Assembly: GCF_037042905.1 (NCBI RefSeq)
Contig: NC_087249.1
Location: forward strand, 54,697,401-54,761,400
Direction: 5' to 3'
Length of the DNA stretch: 64,000 bases
Source of the DNA: Lytechinus pictus
Lineage: Eukaryota; Echinodermata; Echinoidea; Temnopleuroida; Toxopneustidae
Positions 60,025-64,000 of the stretch are shown here, in pieces; position 1 is the first letter of the stretch; each line of letters begins with the position of its first letter. The notes under the pieces are model-generated. The model had not been told where the DNA came from. It searched no databases and saw only the letters and a list, made by a program, of their open reading frames with translations. The translations under genes and the position numbers were made by a program.

Positions 60025-61575
60025 CTGAACAAAAAAAAAACAGATAAAAAAAAAACCATGTTAATCAAATCTCATTTGTATCATAATGACATTATTAATG
60101 AAATAAAAATTTATATTTTAAACGTTATCTCCCACGAAGAAAGAATGCCACTCAATAATTCTATAATAATGGTAGCTTACAATATCTGCAACATGAATTC
60201 TAGCTTTCTCTGAAAATTCAATTCAACAGCCAAAACTTTGCTTGCTTATAGCTATGTACAATTCAGAAAAAAATTGTATTAACCCCATCTAGGCCAAGGT
60301 ATTTTGGAAGATCATATGGGCGAAGGGGGGGGGGGGGACTTTCTACAAAATTCTGTATTAATTTATTTCATGCGAATAGCGATTACTTGATTATGCTAAT
60401 TTATGCATAATTAGTATGCAACATCTTACTTTTTCCTCTAACTCCCTAAATAAACTCCAAATGTTCTAATTTCGGTGTAGAAACTCTCTGAGGTGTTCTT
60501 AGCAAAAAAAAATTTCGAAGGAAAATTATGCGTGCGTTGCACACGACACGAGCCTGAAACGCAAGCACAATGTCCCATCAGATGTGTCCCTTAAAAAGTG
60601 CAAGCCCTAGATACTCTATGTTGCAATCTGGGCATATCTGAGGGGTCTTTCCTCCTCAAATTTAATCATATCAAATGGGTAAATCTGATATAATTTGCAA
60701 GTAAAAAATCAATAAGAACAAGGCTCATAAAATTTAGTCATTTCAGATTCTAATTCAATTTTAAGCCATCAAATTTATTGTTCACACCAGTGACTCTTCC
60801 AATCTCCATTCTTATCGGTGATGTAGTCAAATAAAGATGACAAAAATTGGTAGTGTCAGAGTCATTTATACCATAAATGCGCTTGTCTAGCTCAGCTGAG
60901 CCTGCAAGTGGGTGCTAGTGAGCAGTGCTCGCCTGCCTGGCAGGCCATGCCCGTCAAGGATGAGAGTGGCGGCCAGCTCAACCCCAGTACATGCACCACC
61001 GATGATGCGGCATAAAAAAATAAATCCTTTTACACCACCAAAACCTAGATAGGGTTAAGCTAGAGGCACACATTTGCATATTGGATAGCCGAGTTAGCTC
61101 ACTCATTTAATGCTCAAATACAGACATACATGTAGGTTTTCCCAGAAATTAAAATACACAGTCCCACAAGTGCTTGTCTGTGTTGTGATCTTAAATGCTA
61201 TTATTTTTTTTCAGAGAACAATATTATGATTTCAAAGAGTTAGGCTTATGTTAATCTACCAGATCTAGATCTACGATGATACAGGGGCAATTAACCTTGA
61301 TTTTAAAGACTTTTGCATGGAATAATTATCTGCTACGACTATATTCTTTTAGCTTTGGCTTCATAGCAGGAAGCTGGTACACAGAACTAGCTTGGAACAG
61401 CCTTATGGGCTGTTGACAAGCTACTTGTCTAAACACATCAGATAGATTCACAGTTTGGAAACTGTCTGCTTTCCATCCAACAGGTCTAGTTATGTGTGCA
61501 CATTTCAACGTGTGTTGCACTACCTGACTGTTGGGGATGCAGAATTCAAAGATCAAATTATATAATTTTACTTAC
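60025..61575 (-). other. Intron of the Ser/acidic protein gene
   Basis: This 1551-nt intron contains a poly(G) tract of 13 at 60325-60337 and a GC-richer stretch near 60890-61000. No exon is recognised. Confidence 0.7.
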
Positions 61576-61687
61576 GCAGCAGACTGCTATGTACATAGAC
61601 CAGACGTCTCTGATGTTTCTTGACAAGCTCTTTTTCCTTTAGTAGCGCTTTCTCCTGCTCCGTCAGCCTCCCCACCTCTTCAACAGC
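61576..61687 (-). CDS. Upstream exon of the Ser/acidic protein gene (coiled-coil)
   Basis: This 112-nt exon lies between acceptor AAATACAG and donor CTGC|GTAAGT on the minus strand. Only one frame is open. It encodes AVEEVGRLTEQEKALLKEKE, LVKKHQRRLVYVHSSLL, a charged helix likely to be a coiled coil. It leaves one base, which with AT from the long exon makes His, continuing HARCSGQIIFPEGSK into MDRIMSDLSK. The exact phase fit supports linkage across a 1551-nt intron. Earlier exons must lie beyond the window's right edge. Confidence 0.8.
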
Positions 61688-62445
61688 CTGTATTTTATTC
61701 AAGGAAAACAAAAATAGAAATATTAGGATAGGAATTCACATCCCCTGCAGTGACACCACAAATATTACCGTTGAGTAACACTTTTTTTTCATATCGAAAG
61801 AAAATTTAAAAAATTATCTCAACTGCCACACGAAATGTAAAATTCAATTTGAAACCAAGGTTACTATAATATACTGAGAGCTATTTTGTCGTAGTACATG
61901 TGTGGTGTTACAAATCTGAAGGTGAACTTTTGATTAGTTTAAACTATTTATTGTCGATGCTATGTTAAAGGGGAATACCATCTGGACAGCACATTCTTTT
62001 TTTAACAGCAGAAGAAAAAGAGAAAAATATGATCAAGGTTGGATGAATATCTGAAAAGGTTGAATGGGTAATCAGGTCACATGCACACTGATCTCCTGCA
62101 TCATGAATCATAAACTCCATGAATTGCCTATTTTTACCAAACAAGTGGAACGCCTCTGGCAGTCTCACAGTCTGCATTATGTGATTCAATATAGCAGCAG
62201 TGCTGACTTTGAAAACTATTGAATAAAACATTCATATAATAATAAAATACTAAGTTCATTGACCCCAAATGACCTTTGATCTTGATCATGTGACCAAAGA
62301 CACTGCAAAACAATCGGTGATATTTAATTACTCTTACATGTCTATGTTTCATGTACTAGATCCATAAACTTTTAAAGCTATGGTGGCAATTCAATAGGCC
62401 TACCCCCCAACATGGCCAATGTTCATTGATCTTAATAAATATTTG

Positions 62446-62598
62446 AGGCCTGTTCCAAAAAGAGTTACTTTGCTATTATGGTAACTTTGCTATTATGGCA
62501 ACTACCTTGGTTCTGATTGGCTGCTGAGCCCTGTTACCATGGTAGTTACCATAATTAGAAAGTTACAACAGTTGTGAGTCCTTTATGAAACAGGCCCT
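62446..62598. mobile_element. MITE inserted in the tandem array
   Basis: ggcctgttccaaaaag and ctttatgaaacaggccc are inverted ends. The inside has gattggctgctgag and paired gttaccat / atggtaac. Confidence 0.75.
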
Positions 62599-63072
62599 AG
62601 ATCTTGGTCATGCGACTGCTGACTGTTATTATGTCAAGTTTCATAAACTAGATCCATAAACCTTTCAAGTTATGATGACAATTCCACAAATGCCCCCAAT
62701 AAAGCCAAAGTTTGTTGACTCTAAATGATCTTTGACCTAGGTCATGTGACCCGAGACTCAGGCAGGATCTTCAGTGATACACCATTACCCTTATGTCCAA
62801 GTTTCACTAGATCCATAAACTTTCTAAGTTATGATGACATTTAAATAATTTAACCTTATTGTTGGAGCGCCGCCGCCGTTGGAAAAGCGGCGCCTATAGT
62901 CTCTCTCTGCTATGCAGGCCAGACAAAGATTGTTATCATTTTAACTGTATAACATTATTTATACCATAAACATTTATTTCATAACACTTGTAAAAAAGTT
63001 AGCTAGTTCATTCATCAAGAATCACAATAACTTGCAATTTATGATTCACAACCAATGAGGGTGCAGCAAATA

Positions 63073-63165
63073 CCTCGGTCACATTTGCTCCACGACTGCT
63101 GTACGGCGAGTCGAAAACAGGCGTTCTATTCATTTCAATTCCAAACCACCTTTATGTAGCTATTA
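63073..63165. mobile_element. Partial copy of the 27708-27848 MITE
   Basis: ggtcacatttgctcc, gagtcgaaaacaggcg and atgtagct match the complete element in order, but only one terminus is present. Confidence 0.55.
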
Positions 63166-64000
63166 CAACAAGTGGAGTGCCTCTGGCAATCTCACCTGCA
63201 TTATGCAATTCAATATAGCAACAGTGCTGACTTTGAAAACTACTATGAAATAATTATTCACAAAAAACACCAATCATATAAAGATACAATACTATGTTTA
63301 TTGACCCTAATATGATATTTGACCTTGATCATGTGAGTGTGACCCAAGACTTGTCAGTGATACTTGATTACCCCTATGTCCACATTTCATAAACTATATC
63401 CAAAACTTTGAAAGTTATGACAGCAATTTAATAATTACCTCCAACATGGCCAAATTTCATTGACCTTAAATGACCTTTGACTTTGGTCATGTGACCTGAA
63501 ACTTGCACGAGATGTTCAGTGATACTTGATTACTCTTATGTCCAAGTTTTATGAACAAGATCAATACGCTTACAGAAATATGATGGTAATTCAACAAATA
63601 CCCCCAACTTGGTCAAAGTTCATTGACCCTAAATGACCTTTGACCTTGGTCATACACTTGGTTACCCTTATGGCCAAGTTTCATGAACTAGGTCCATATA
63701 ATTTAGAAGTTATGACGAAATTTCATAAACTTAAAGGTAAATGCCAGTTGTGGTAACGATCTCAGAGTGACTTTTTACAGAATCCAATATAATGACCACC
63801 GAAGTGTCTGTTTGTATGAATAAAAAATATGTTCCAAAGGATTCTGGAAGAAATTGTGTAATTGCTGAGAAATAAGCAAAATAAGAGCGGAATTTGGGCA
63901 CTTCCGTCGGGTCTTTATTCCAGCAATAATAATATACTGTCCCACGTGTGCCTATCTGTGTTGGCGATCTTCAGTGTGATCGTTTTTCAGCTTAGATTTT

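Larger units (their letters stand above)
61970..63725. repeat. Tandem ~150-bp repeat array with a ~1.03-kb larger duplication
   Basis: Units contain tgacctttgaccttggtcat, gtccaagtttcat, gatccataaact and aagttatgatg. The block agtgga.[c/t]gcctctggca...gtgctgactttgaaaact occurs at about 62143 and again at about 63172. Confidence 0.8.

Overview
The window looks like an invertebrate deuterostome nuclear genome, most likely a sea urchin or close echinoderm relative. The evidence is AT-rich DNA with introns, GT-AG splice sites, dense foldback MITEs, 'tgacctttgacctt' tandem families, many poly(G)/poly(C) tracts and tRNA-derived SINE sequence. The species call is inference; the eukaryotic, intron-rich nature is seen directly.

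The main gene is a doublecortin-like kinase (DCLK) on the minus strand. I assembled 13 coding exons from position 45894 (start ATG) to 11198 (TAG), plus a likely 5'UTR exon ending at 47078. All exon phases agree, all introns are GT-AG, and the coding sum is 2199 nt (732 aa), close to vertebrate DCLK1. The order is two DCX (tubulin-binding) domains, a Ser/Pro/basic linker, a CaMK-type kinase domain and a C-terminal tail. The last exon carries a second long open frame, reachable through an acceptor 7 nt downstream, that would replace the 34-aa tail with 85 aa.

The second gene, also on the minus strand, enters from the right edge. It has a 112-nt exon at 61576-61687 and a very long last exon at 56465-60024. 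It encodes more than 1200 residues of Ser/Asp/Glu-rich, probably nuclear, protein with a lysine-rich patch, SUMO-interaction-like motifs, an exact 4 x 27-aa tandem repeat and a short ordered-looking C-terminus. I do not recognise its family.

Layout: 1-2590 is repeat-rich, with two copies of a ~1.55 kb-period unit. 2591-11197 is 3' flank or long 3'UTR of DCLK. 11198-47078 is DCLK, whose introns hold foldback elements, LINE tails, a SINE and minisatellites. 47079-47260 is a GC-rich probable promoter. 47260-56464 has no recognisable gene. 56465-61687 is the second gene. 61688-64000 is intron or flank with tandem and foldback repeats. No CRISPR, bacterial operon, rRNA or intact tRNA gene was seen.
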